A stretch of DNA of 64,000 bases from Alphaproteobacteria bacterium UBA998. Its GTDB lineage: Bacteria > Pseudomonadota > Alphaproteobacteria > Rickettsiales > UBA998. The position numbers and the translations under genes were made by a program. The notes under the pieces were generated by a model. The model was not told the origin of the DNA. It searched no databases and was given only the letters and a program-made list of their open reading frames with translations. The stretch lies in assembly GCA_002291925.1 (NCBI GenBank), contig DBAY01000024.1:1-64000 (forward strand), given 5' to 3'. Shown here piece by piece: positions 43,278 through 51,320 of this stretch; the first letter of the stretch is position 1; every line of letters begins with the position of its first letter.

Positions 43278-45788
43278 CTAATTCCTGACGTCGGTGTGAA
43301 TATTGTAGCGCTTTACCCGGTCCCACAGCGGTTCGACGCAGTCATTAAGCTGGGGGTCCACGCATTTTTCCGTATGCCTGCCTACGTTCTTCAAACGGTC
43401 ACGAATCCAGTTAGGCAAGGCGTCCTTGTAGAGATTGAAACTCTCTCCCATTCCCATATCCTGTGTGTTTCCGCAGGCATCAGGAAATTTTCCGTGGTTG
43501 TGGGCAACCACTCGAATGAACTGTTCTCCGGGTGCACCGTCGGGGCCTCCCGTAGAACCACCGCCCGATTGTCCCTCATTCCTGGCGCGATTGTTATCGG
43601 TTTCCGTAACATACGCCACGTATGGCAAACGCCACACCGAATCATCGCCGGTGGTGCTTTCGCCGCGCTCGCTTCCGCTTTGCATGACTTCCGCGTCGAA
43701 GATCAGTACATCGCCCTGTTTTGCATTATCAAGGCCGGTTTCTATAGCCGGGCTTCCACTCCCAAAGTAAGGAAAACGGTTGCCGGGGTCGATGTCCATC
43801 ACGTAACCGCGCCATGCTTTAGGCCATGGTACGGTCATGTACCTGTCCATCCTTTTATCTGCCGGATTGGGCACTCTGAGCTGAGGTGCCGCCCCCGCCA
43901 TATCAAGCACAAACTGCTCCGTGTCGTCCGGCTTGTTAACGATTTCGTTGCGCGGCAGGCAATAGAGCCCTTTGCGCATGGCGTTCACCTGATAGAGCTT
44001 GAGCTCCATCCAGTCCGTAATGGGGCTGGGATTAGGAACACCCAGGCGCCCCAAACTGCCACCGAGCAGACAGCTCTGGCCCTCTCTGCCCGCGCCCATG
44101 ATAGCCCAGCGCGATCCGGCACTCGAATTCAGCGGATCGTCTCCACTAGATAAGTCAAGACCACATTCCTGTCCCGTGTCCCAGCAGCGCATGTAGGGGC
44201 GGTGGTTCTTGAAATAGCTGTCGAATCGGTAACCGTGTGGCACGCCATGGGGGAAATTATTCTCGCCGGAAGGACTTGGTTGGGTATCACGCATCTTCAA
44301 GGCATTGACTGGAACTACCGGTTTTGCAAGAAATTCGCACGTCCGCCGGATGGACATCATGGGCTCGACCAGATTGTCGCACACTGGGCTGATGATGGGA
44401 GCGTTTGGTTTGTCCCATTCCGTAGAGCAGCAGTAGCCTCTCCCCGTACATCCCCACAGGTTCCAGCATCGAATGAATCTTCCGCACCACATTGACCTGG
44501 TGGCCACATTGAAAGCGATACGGGCGTAGATCAGGCGCTCGAAACGGGCGCGCCGCCATTCCATCACATCGACGGGAATGATATTGTCTCTATACCCGCC
44601 CGAGCACCGCACGGAGTTGAGCCCATCGCCATAGCCATAAGCTCTGGTCGCAGGTGAATACTGTGCCCGCTCGTTGAATTTATAGTCCCAACGTGGAGAA
44701 AAGGGGTGGCTGGGGTCGATGATTCTTTCAAGCTGCAGGTGATCAGCCGCCAGATCAGACAGTTCGGTGTGGCCAAACGAACCTACCGGCGGATCGATTG
44801 ACTTGGTAATCCGGATGTTGTGACCATTACTTCCAGAGCCGTAATTAGGCTCAGCCGGAGCTTCGCCATTTCTTAACAAGTAATTGGAATTGCTCAGAAG
44901 CTTGCGCCATGCCACCACGTAATACCAGTCAGCGGCATATTCCTGATCCACTCTGCTCACAGGAATCATGCGCAACGGCTGACAGGTTTGATTGCTGTAG
45001 GTCGGTACCGCGCTTTGAGGCTCATGGGCAATATTGGTATAACGTGCATTTTGCTGAAGAATATACTGGTTCACACAGTTATCCATCTCCAGTCGCTGCC
45101 ACTCCGGGCTATAGGGATCGCGGCCAACGCTGGTGGATTCCACCATTCTTTCACAGCTGGTGGCTGACGAGCCCTGCGTGGGCTGGTTCAAACGGGAATT
45201 ATAGCGGAAAAGGTTATAGGTGCCGCGGTACAAGGGCCCGATGTAGGGACTATAGGAACCTGCCTGCTTGCGTATCTCTATTAGCTTCTCTTCTGCTCCG
45301 GAGAATTCCGATTTAGATGGATTTTGGATACTGATGTAGTACCATTCGTTCAATTCAAGTGGTGAATAAAGCGGTGTAGTTTTATGCCTGATAGGCATGT
45401 TGGGTTTGGATTGCGACCCGTAGACCTTGCTTGTTGTTGTCAGTTCGTCCTTCTGGTATTGTCTGTCCTCTGCGCCAAAACTGTTGTTGAAGTAGAAATT
45501 CCTGTTAAGCAGCATGTTGATTTCATAACGCACTGCCCGCATATCGGTTAGGCTTCCGAGTATTTTAGGATCAACGGCTTTGGCGATCTCATTGTTGTCC
45601 AAGACATAGGAGCCGTCATTAAAACCACCGCCTGAACCGGATGAACCAATCACGTTTCCTGTGCTGCCGCTGACAGCCCCGCCGCCGCCATCGCCACCTG
45701 GATCGGCTGCGAGAGAGAAAGAGAAAAGCGAAATGCATCCAAAGCTGGTGAGTAGGAACCAAGGAGCTTTCACTGACTTTCTGGGCAT
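43278..45788 (-). CDS. Large secreted Cys-rich protein of unknown family, 836 aa
   Basis: I do not recognise this family. A signal peptide (about 1-28) is followed by a Gly/Ser-rich stretch and then a long folded chain. There are about 19 Cys, 18 in the mature chain, with a tight group at about 435-460 (WCGRFIRCWNLWGC, then YCC). In the C-terminal quarter, AKQGDVLIFDAEV followed by LPYVAYVTETDNN faintly resembles the strands of NlpC/P60 or CHAP amidase folds, but the catalytic Cys-His pair is not clear, so I do not assign it. It is the first gene after the divergent promoter facing virB8 and is cotranscribed with the 299-aa gene. Codon use and GC are below the window norm. Confidence 0.75.
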   Translation of the reverse strand: MPRKSVKAPWFLLTSFGCISLFSFSLAADPGGDGGGGAVSGSTGNVIGSSGSGGGFNDGSYVLDNNEIAKAVDPKILGSLTDMRAVRYEINMLLNRNFYFNNSFGAEDRQYQKDELTTTSKVYGSQSKPNMPIRHKTTPLYSPLELNEWYYISIQNPSKSEFSGAEEKLIEIRKQAGSYSPYIGPLYRGTYNLFRYNSRLNQPTQGSSATSCERMVESTSVGRDPYSPEWQRLEMDNCVNQYILQQNARYTNIAHEPQSAVPTYSNQTCQPLRMIPVSRVDQEYAADWYYVVAWRKLLSNSNYLLRNGEAPAEPNYGSGSNGHNIRITKSIDPPVGSFGHTELSDLAADHLQLERIIDPSHPFSPRWDYKFNERAQYSPATRAYGYGDGLNSVRCSGGYRDNIIPVDVMEWRRARFERLIYARIAFNVATRSMWCGRFIRCWNLWGCTGRGYCCSTEWDKPNAPIISPVCDNLVEPMMSIRRTCEFLAKPVVPVNALKMRDTQPSPSGENNFPHGVPHGYRFDSYFKNHRPYMRCWDTGQECGLDLSSGDDPLNSSAGSRWAIMGAGREGQSCLLGGSLGRLGVPNPSPITDWMELKLYQVNAMRKGLYCLPRNEIVNKPDDTEQFVLDMAGAAPQLRVPNPADKRMDRYMTVPWPKAWRGYVMDIDPGNRFPYFGSGSPAIETGLDNAKQGDVLIFDAEVMQSGSERGESTTGDDSVWRLPYVAYVTETDNNRARNEGQSGGGSTGGPDGAPGEQFIRVVAHNHGKFPDACGNTQDMGMGESFNLYKDALPNWIRDRLKNVGRHTEKCVDPQLNDCVEPLWDRVKRYNIHTDVRN

Positions 45789-45820
45789 AGCATCCGCACT
45801 TGCAGTAAACGTTTGTCATT

Positions 45821-45859
45821 AAACTGTAACATTGGAACATTTCATTTTTGTTACAGTTT
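45821..45859. promoter_or_regulatory. Perfect inverted repeat in the divergent 836-aa / virB8 promoter region
   Basis: AAACTGTAAC at 45821-45830 is mirrored by GTTACAGTTT at 45850-45859, perfect over 10 bp with a 19-bp AT-rich spacer. The intergenic region (45789-45941) is strongly AT-rich, contrasting with its surroundings. The position between two divergent genes suggests an operator; a short hairpin terminator is less likely because there is no gene end nearby. Confidence 0.55.
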
Positions 45860-45941
45860 TGTCGAAATTTTAAAACTTGCAGTCTAATTTACTGTAAAAA
45901 TGAGACCGCTCACCGGACCATGGATACTATTTATTATTGTT

Positions 45942-46676
45942 ATGAGCGTTGACGATCAGGACATTTCCGCAGCCCTCGAAGACGGCTCATACTTCCAGGC
46001 GGCGCGGCGCTGGTATTCGGACATCTACATCTCCGTCATCTCCCAGCGCTATTTCTTCATCATCCTGACCACCCTTGCGGCCCTCACGGGCCTGCTCGCG
46101 CTCATCGGCATCCTGCGCCTCATGCCGCTGACGCCGCGCGCGCCGTTCCTCTATGAGGCGGATGACGCATTCAACCAGATTCCCATCGTGCGCCCCATCA
46201 AGACCTACCGCACACAGGACATCAACGATGCGCTGCGACGGTTTTTCCTCAATGAATACGTCCAGCAGCGCGAGGGCTATAGCAGTGACTCCGTCACCCG
46301 GCGGATCAACTTCGTGCGCAACCACAGCGACCGGAACACCTTCGCGCGCTACGGCGCCTACATGGATGTACGCAATCCGCGCAGCCCGGTGCAGGAACTG
46401 GGCATCTATTCCACCAAGCTGACGCGCATCGAAAGCTCACAGGTCACGCTTCAACCTATAACGAACCGGCAGAATTACTGGCTGGCCAGCATTCCGTTCA
46501 GCGTTACCATCAATGGCCAGCAGACCACGCGCACCACAAATTTCCGCGCGGACGTCACCTTCTTTTATAAAGATTTGATTGTCGAGCAGACAAGGGATAT
46601 GGAGGAAGATAAGCCGTTTGACATTACGCCCATGCGTTTTATCGTGACGGATTATAAGGTCAGGCAGTTCAGGTAG
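45942..46676 (+). CDS. virB8: VirB8-like type IV secretion system protein, 244 aa
   Basis: Bitopic inner-membrane protein of P-type type IV secretion systems. It has a short cytoplasmic N terminus, one TM helix (about 37-60, FFIILTTLAALTGLLALIG), and a periplasmic NTF2-like domain (about 80-244) that contacts VirB9/VirB10. Sequence similarity is limited but order, topology and the partner at 46699 fit. Upstream ATG 45900 would add a hydrophobic 14-residue leader atypical of VirB8, so 45942 is used, though neither start has a clear ribosome binding site. No virB10, virB11, virB4 or virD4 is present. Confidence 0.82.
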   Translation: MSVDDQDISAALEDGSYFQAARRWYSDIYISVISQRYFFIILTTLAALTGLLALIGILRLMPLTPRAPFLYEADDAFNQIPIVRPIKTYRTQDINDALRRFFLNEYVQQREGYSSDSVTRRINFVRNHSDRNTFARYGAYMDVRNPRSPVQELGIYSTKLTRIESSQVTLQPITNRQNYWLASIPFSVTINGQQTTRTTNFRADVTFFYKDLIVEQTRDMEEDKPFDITPMRFIVTDYKVRQFR

Positions 46677-46698
46677 CTGATTCAAGGATAGGGGCCGT

Positions 46699-47490
46699 AT
46701 GAACAAGGCGTTTTGGGCGATTACTGCATTGCTTTTCCTCCATGCCCTGCCCGCTTCCGCGCTGCAGGAGCCGCGCCCTCTCGCCACGGACCGCCGCATC
46801 CAGACCGTGCGCTACAGCGCCAACGAGATCTATGATTTCATCGGCCATTACGGCTACCAGTCCATCATCGAATTTGCCCCCGATGAAGAGATCTCCACCG
46901 TTTCGCTCGGCGATTCCATCGCCTGGCAGGTGAACCCGGTCGGCTCGCGGCTGTTCCTGAAGCCCGTGGAGCAGGATGCGCTGACCAACATGTCGGTCAT
47001 CACCAACAAGCGCACCTACCATTTCGAACTGCATGCCGAGGAGACGGAAAACATCCGCGACAAGGACATGATCTTCCTGCTGCGCTTCATCTATCCGGAT
47101 GATTACGCAGGTGATTATTCCAATTTCGTCAATGAAGATCCGCTGCCAGACCTTACCGATCCGGAGGTGCTGAAAACGCTCAACTTCAATTACTCCATCG
47201 TTGGCAACGATGTCGCAGCTCCTATCCGCATCTTCGATGACGGAGAATTCACTTACATGGAATTCAAAGACGTCAATGGCGATATTCCGGCAATTTTCTG
47301 GGTGGATTCGGGCGGTGAGGAGAACCTCGTCAACTTCCGCAAGAACGGGAGTTATATTGTCATCGAGCGTGTGACGTCGCAATTCACTCTTCGCAGTGGC
47401 CCGGACGTGATGTGTGTCTTCAATGAAAGCCGGCCGCTACCGCCGCGTACTCCGCCGACGCCGGAGCGCGACTGGTGGGAATTCTTCTAA
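46699..47490 (+). CDS. virB9: VirB9/TrbG-like type IV secretion system protein, 263 aa
   Basis: Periplasmic/outer-membrane core protein. A signal peptide (about 1-22, ending ASALQ) is followed by the N-terminal VirB9 domain with RRIQTVRYSANEIYDF and the IEFAPDEEISTVSLGDS strand, and the C-terminal TrbG domain with FNYSIVGNDVAAPIRIFDDG, FYME-type strands and the final LRSGPDVMCVFNES. All major VirB9 landmarks are present. It follows virB8 by 22 nt. Because the window lacks the other vir genes, this is an orphan pair like the duplicated virB8/virB9 genes in Rickettsiales. Confidence 0.9.
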   Translation: MNKAFWAITALLFLHALPASALQEPRPLATDRRIQTVRYSANEIYDFIGHYGYQSIIEFAPDEEISTVSLGDSIAWQVNPVGSRLFLKPVEQDALTNMSVITNKRTYHFELHAEETENIRDKDMIFLLRFIYPDDYAGDYSNFVNEDPLPDLTDPEVLKTLNFNYSIVGNDVAAPIRIFDDGEFTYMEFKDVNGDIPAIFWVDSGGEENLVNFRKNGSYIVIERVTSQFTLRSGPDVMCVFNESRPLPPRTPPTPERDWWEFF

Positions 47491-48236
47491 GCCCCGTCCG
47501 GGTAATCCACGTTCAGGAAGCATAGCCCGCCGGCCGGGGCGGTGGGCCCTGCGGCGCTGCGTTGGCGCGCATCCAGCGCCCGCGTGACGTCATCCGGTGT
47601 GGCGCGGCCGCGGCCCACCTCCACCAGCGTGCCCGTCATGATGCGCACCTGATGGTGCAGGAAGGAGCGGGCGCAGGTGTAGAGCAGCACATGCTCTCCC
47701 TCGCGCGTGACCTTGAGCACCTCAAGCGTCTTTTCCGGCGATTTGGACTGGCAGTCGCGGTCGCGAAAACTGCTGAAATCATGGTGCCCCACTAGGCGGT
47801 CCGCCCCGGCCTGCATGGCCGCCACATCCAACTCCATGGCCACATGCCAGTGCTGGCTGGCATCAAGCACGCCGCGCGCGCGTCGGTTGAGGATGGTGTA
47901 GCGGTAATGGCGGCGGATGGCGGAGAAGCGAGCGTGAAATTCCGGTGAAACCTCCTCGGCCTCTACCACAATCAACGGCTGGCCGATTAAGTGGAAATTG
48001 ATAGCCTGCCTTACCGTGAACGGGCGGTGATGGACGCTGAGATCGATATGCGCCACCTGGCCGCGCGCATGCACCCCGGCATCGGTGCGGCCCGCTGAAT
48101 AGGCCAGCACGCGTTCTCCGCAAAATTGATAGATGGCTTCCTCCAGCAATCCCTGCGCGGTCGGTAGCCCCTCCTGCGCCTGCCATCCGGCGAGATTGGT
48201 GCCGTCATATTCGATGGTCAATTTGTAGCGCGGCAT
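47487..48236 (-). CDS. truA: tRNA pseudouridine(38-40) synthase TruA, 249 aa
   Basis: Converts U38-U40 in tRNA anticodon stems to pseudouridine. It starts MPRYKLTIEYDGTNLAGWQ, with the catalytic Asp (D52) in SAGRTDAGVHARGQ and the C-terminal motifs YTCARSFLHHQVRIMTGTL and GLCFLNV. The open frame extends 35 codons upstream into fmt. It is last in def-fmt-truA, beginning one base after fmt's stop. Its stop overlaps convergent virB9 by 4 nt. Confidence 0.96.
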   Translation of the reverse strand: MPRYKLTIEYDGTNLAGWQAQEGLPTAQGLLEEAIYQFCGERVLAYSAGRTDAGVHARGQVAHIDLSVHHRPFTVRQAINFHLIGQPLIVVEAEEVSPEFHARFSAIRRHYRYTILNRRARGVLDASQHWHVAMELDVAAMQAGADRLVGHHDFSSFRDRDCQSKSPEKTLEVLKVTREGEHVLLYTCARSFLHHQVRIMTGTLVEVGRGRATPDDVTRALDARQRSAAGPTAPAGGLCFLNVDYPDGA

Positions 48237-48237
48237 A

Positions 48238-49152
48238 TCAGCCCAGCCGCGTGCCAGCGGGAACCAGGTGGCCGCGCAGCGCCTCCGCGGCGGACATTGC
48301 CGCCTTGCCGGGGCGCTGTACGGTGAGCAGCCGCACGGCACTCTCTCCGCAGGCGATGGTCAGTGCGTCATCCAGCGCTACGCCCGCTGCGCCATTTCCT
48401 TCCGCGAGTTCAGCGGACAGCGCCTTCCAACGCTCGCCAGCCAAATCAAAGGTTGCGCCGGGGAAGGGGCTGAGGCCGAGAATGTGCTGGCGCACCTCCG
48501 TCGCGGGCCGTGTCCAGTCAATTGCCGCTTCTTCCTTGCTGATCTTGGCGGCATAGGTCACGCCTTCCGTTGCCTGCTTCACGGGCCGTGCCTTGCCCGC
48601 TGCCACGGCCTCCAGCGCCTGCAACAGCAGGGGGGGCGAGGCAGTAGCAGCGTAGTCATGCAACGCACCCGCTGTCATGCCGTCGGGGATGGTGAAGGGC
48701 GCGCGCAGCAGCACATCGCCCGTATCCAGCCCATCATCCATCTGCATGATGCATAGCGCGGAATGTGTATCGCCTGCCATGATCGTGCGCTGCAGAGGCG
48801 CTGCACCGCGCCAGCGCGGCAAGTCGGAAGGATGAATATTGATGCAGCCATACGGGCAGGCCTCCAGAATCGGCCTCGGCAGTAGCAGCCCATACGCCGC
48901 CACAATCGCCGCATCGGCCCGGTGGGCACGGAAGGCTTTCTGCGTCTCGGCGGATTTCAGCGAGGTGGGCGTCAGCACCGGGATACCATGGCGCTCCGCC
49001 AGTTGATGCACGGGAGAGGGCGTCAGCTTCTGGCCGCGTCCGGCGGGGCGAGGCGGCTGGGTGTAGACGGCCACCACCTCATGCGGGCTGGCGATCAGCG
49101 CCTCGAGCGTCGGCACCGCGAAGGCGGGGGTTCCCATGAAAATGAGGCGCAT
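48238..49152 (-). CDS. fmt: Methionyl-tRNA formyltransferase, 304 aa
   Basis: Formylates initiator Met-tRNA using 10-formyl-tetrahydrofolate. The catalytic Asn105-His107-Asp143 triad is in NIHPSDLPRWRGA and GLDTGDVLL; the opening MRLIFMGTPAFAVPTLEAL is canonical. It starts two bases after def ends. The def-fmt pair is the standard bacterial initiation-methionine processing operon. Confidence 0.96.
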   Translation of the reverse strand: MRLIFMGTPAFAVPTLEALIASPHEVVAVYTQPPRPAGRGQKLTPSPVHQLAERHGIPVLTPTSLKSAETQKAFRAHRADAAIVAAYGLLLPRPILEACPYGCINIHPSDLPRWRGAAPLQRTIMAGDTHSALCIMQMDDGLDTGDVLLRAPFTIPDGMTAGALHDYAATASPPLLLQALEAVAAGKARPVKQATEGVTYAAKISKEEAAIDWTRPATEVRQHILGLSPFPGATFDLAGERWKALSAELAEGNGAAGVALDDALTIACGESAVRLLTVQRPGKAAMSAAEALRGHLVPAGTRLG

Positions 49153-49153
49153 T

Positions 49154-49711
49154 TCAGCCCAGATCAACCGGGTATTCCGGCAATTCCTGCATCTTGCGGG
49201 CCTTTTGCACCTTGCGCAGGATGACGTCGCGCTTCACGCGGGAAAGGTGGTCGACGAACACAACGCCGTTCATATGGTCAATCTCATGCTGGATGCAGGT
49301 GGCGAGCAATCCATCAGCCTCGATCACCTGCTCCTTGCCATGCTCATCGAGATAGCGCACGCGCACCGCTTCCGGGCGCTCCACTTCTGAATACTGGCCG
49401 GGGAAGGAAAGGCAGCCTTCCGTATAAAGGTTCAGGTCTTCCGTCTCGCCGATAATCTCCGGGTTGATCATGCGGATGGGCTTGCGCTCGGCGGGCTTGC
49501 CGTCCTCGCTCTCGCGCCATTCTGTATCCACCACGATGATGCGCTTCAACACCCCCACCTGCACGGCGGAGAGGCCAATGCCGCGTGCGGCGTACATGGT
49601 GTCCAGCATGTCGTCCATCAGCTGGTGAATGTCCGGCGTGATTTGCGTCACGGGTTGCGAGCGGGTTTTCAACCGGGCGTCCGGCGCGATGACAATGGGC
49701 AAAACGGTCAT
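49154..49711 (-). CDS. def: Peptide deformylase, 185 aa
   Basis: Metalloenzyme removing the formyl group from nascent proteins. The three motifs are intact: GIGLSAVQ at 44-51, EGCLS at 98-102 with metal ligand Cys100, and QHEIDH at 141-146 with His142, Glu143 and His146. ATG at 49711 is chosen over the start at 49732, which adds a non-conserved leader. First gene of def-fmt-truA. Confidence 0.96.
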   Translation of the reverse strand: MTVLPIVIAPDARLKTRSQPVTQITPDIHQLMDDMLDTMYAARGIGLSAVQVGVLKRIIVVDTEWRESEDGKPAERKPIRMINPEIIGETEDLNLYTEGCLSFPGQYSEVERPEAVRVRYLDEHGKEQVIEADGLLATCIQHEIDHMNGVVFVDHLSRVKRDVILRKVQKARKMQELPEYPVDLG

Positions 49712-49790
49712 AATCTTTAGATATAGTGGCAAATAACGGATTTGTCATGCCGGGTTATAGGATTGTTCAGCGAAACGCTTGCGATGGCTT

Positions 49791-49857
49791 TACCTGTCGC
49801 CCTGAACTTGTTTCAGGGCCTTTTACGCATAGATGCTGAAACAAGTTCAGCATGACA
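49791..49857. repeat. Dispersed double-hairpin repeat, copy 3
   Basis: Nearly identical to 5118-5184 and 35188-35254, with small differences in the loop regions. It lies between the def promoter side and the end of gltX, three bases before the gltX stop. Confidence 0.85.
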
Positions 49858-49859
49858 TA

Positions 49860-51266
49860 TCAGGGGTGATGCACCACGTCACGCAGGCGCGCCAAGGACT
49901 CTTCCTTGCCGAGCAGCTCCATCACCTCGAACATGCTGGGGGAGGCGGTGCTGCCAGTGATGGCGGCACGGATGGGGTTCATTAGCGCGCCCAGTTTCAG
50001 CCCTTGTGCTGCGGCGATGCCGTTGGCGGCCTCCATCAGCGCATCATGCCGCCAGTCGATGACTGATTCCAGCACAGGCAGGGCCTGGGTGAGAGTGGCG
50101 CGGGCCTGCTCGTTCAGCAAGGCGGCGGCTTTCTCGTTCAGCGTGACGGGGCGGGGGGCGAAGTAGAACAGCGCATTCTCCGCCAGCTCCACCAGCGTGC
50201 TGGCGCGCGGCTTCAGGCCCGGCATGGCGCGCAGGAGGAGTTTCTGTTCATCGGCGTTCAGGCCGCGGCCCAGCTTCGCTTCAACGAAAGGCTGCGTGAG
50301 GGCGGCAAGCGATGCCTCATCGCGCTCGCGGATGTAATGCCCGTTCAGATGGTTGAGTTTCGCCATGTCAAAGCGTGACGGCGCACGGCCGACGGCGGCG
50401 AGGTCGAACCACTGAATCGCCTGCTCGGTGGAGATGATTTCCTCATCCCCATGCGCCCACCCCAGGCGAAGGAGGTAATTGCGCATCGCTTCCGGGAGGT
50501 AGCCCATGTCGCGGTACGCCTCAGCCCCCAGCGCGCCATGGCGCTTGGAGAGCTTCGCGCCATCCGGGCCATGGATGAGCGGGATGTGGGCAAAATACGG
50601 CACGTCCCAGCCCATCGCGCGGTAGATGAGAATCTGGCGGAAAGCGTTGGTGAGGTGGTCGTCGCCGCGAATGATGTGGGTAACGCCCATGTCGTGATCA
50701 TCCACCACCACGGCGAGCATGTAGGTCGGCGTGCCGTCGGAGCGCAGCAGCACCATGTCGTCCAGTTCGGCGCACGCCACCGTCACCTCGCCCTGCACTT
50801 GGTCTTGGATTACGATCTCCCCCTCGCGCGGCGCCTTGATGCGGATGACGTAGGGCGCGCCGGCGGGCGCATCGGAATCGGGGCGGTCGCGCCAGCGCCC
50901 GTCATAGCGAAACGGCTTGCCCTCAGCGGTGGCCTGCGCGCGCAGTGCGTCCAGTTCTTCCTGTGTCGCGTAGCAGCGATAGGCCGCGCCTTGCGCCAGC
51001 AGCGCCTCGGCCACTTCGCGGTGGCGTGCGGCGCGGGAGAACTGCATCACCGGCTCGCCGTCCCACCCCAGCCCCAGCCAGCGCAGCCCGTCAAAGATGG
51101 CGGCCACCGCTTCATCGGTGGAGCGGGCGCGGTCAGTATCCTCAATGCGCAGGTGAAATGTGCCGCCATGGTGCCGGGCAAACAGCCAGTTGAACAGTGC
51201 CGTGCGCGCCCCGCCAATATGCAGGAACCCGGTGGGCGAAGGGGCAAAACGCGTGACGACTGACAT
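49860..51266 (-). CDS. gltX: Glutamyl-tRNA synthetase, 468 aa
   Basis: Class I aminoacyl-tRNA synthetase. HIGH-type motif [17 protein letters not shown] (about 10-26), the KMSKS-type KLSKRHGA near 237-244, [10 protein letters not shown] in the acceptor domain, and a C-terminal anticodon-binding helical domain. Length fits. In alphaproteobacteria GltX often charges both tRNA-Glu and, via GatCAB, tRNA-Gln; whether that applies cannot be seen here. It is divergent from comEC, 54 nt away. Confidence 0.95.
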   Translation of the reverse strand: MSVVTRFAPSPTGFLHIGGARTALFNWLFARHHGGTFHLRIEDTDRARSTDEAVAAIFDGLRWLGLGWDGEPVMQFSRAARHREVAEALLAQGAAYRCYATQEELDALRAQATAEGKPFRYDGRWRDRPDSDAPAGAPYVIRIKAPREGEIVIQDQVQGEVTVACAELDDMVLLRSDGTPTYMLAVVVDDHDMGVTHIIRGDDHLTNAFRQILIYRAMGWDVPYFAHIPLIHGPDGAKLSKRHGALGAEAYRDMGYLPEAMRNYLLRLGWAHGDEEIISTEQAIQWFDLAAVGRAPSRFDMAKLNHLNGHYIRERDEASLAALTQPFVEAKLGRGLNADEQKLLLRAMPGLKPRASTLVELAENALFYFAPRPVTLNEKAAALLNEQARATLTQALPVLESVIDWRHDALMEAANGIAAAQGLKLGALMNPIRAAITGSTASPSMFEVMELLGKEESLARLRDVVHHP

Positions 51267-51320
51267 GGGCAGCTCGGTATGTTAGGGAAAGTCCGTGTCT
51301 TATAAGGGACAGGAGTAAAA

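Noticed and set aside
42369..47490. Complete type IV secretion locus
   Set aside because: Only VirB8- and VirB9-like genes are present; no ATPase, VirB10 or coupling protein is seen on either side.
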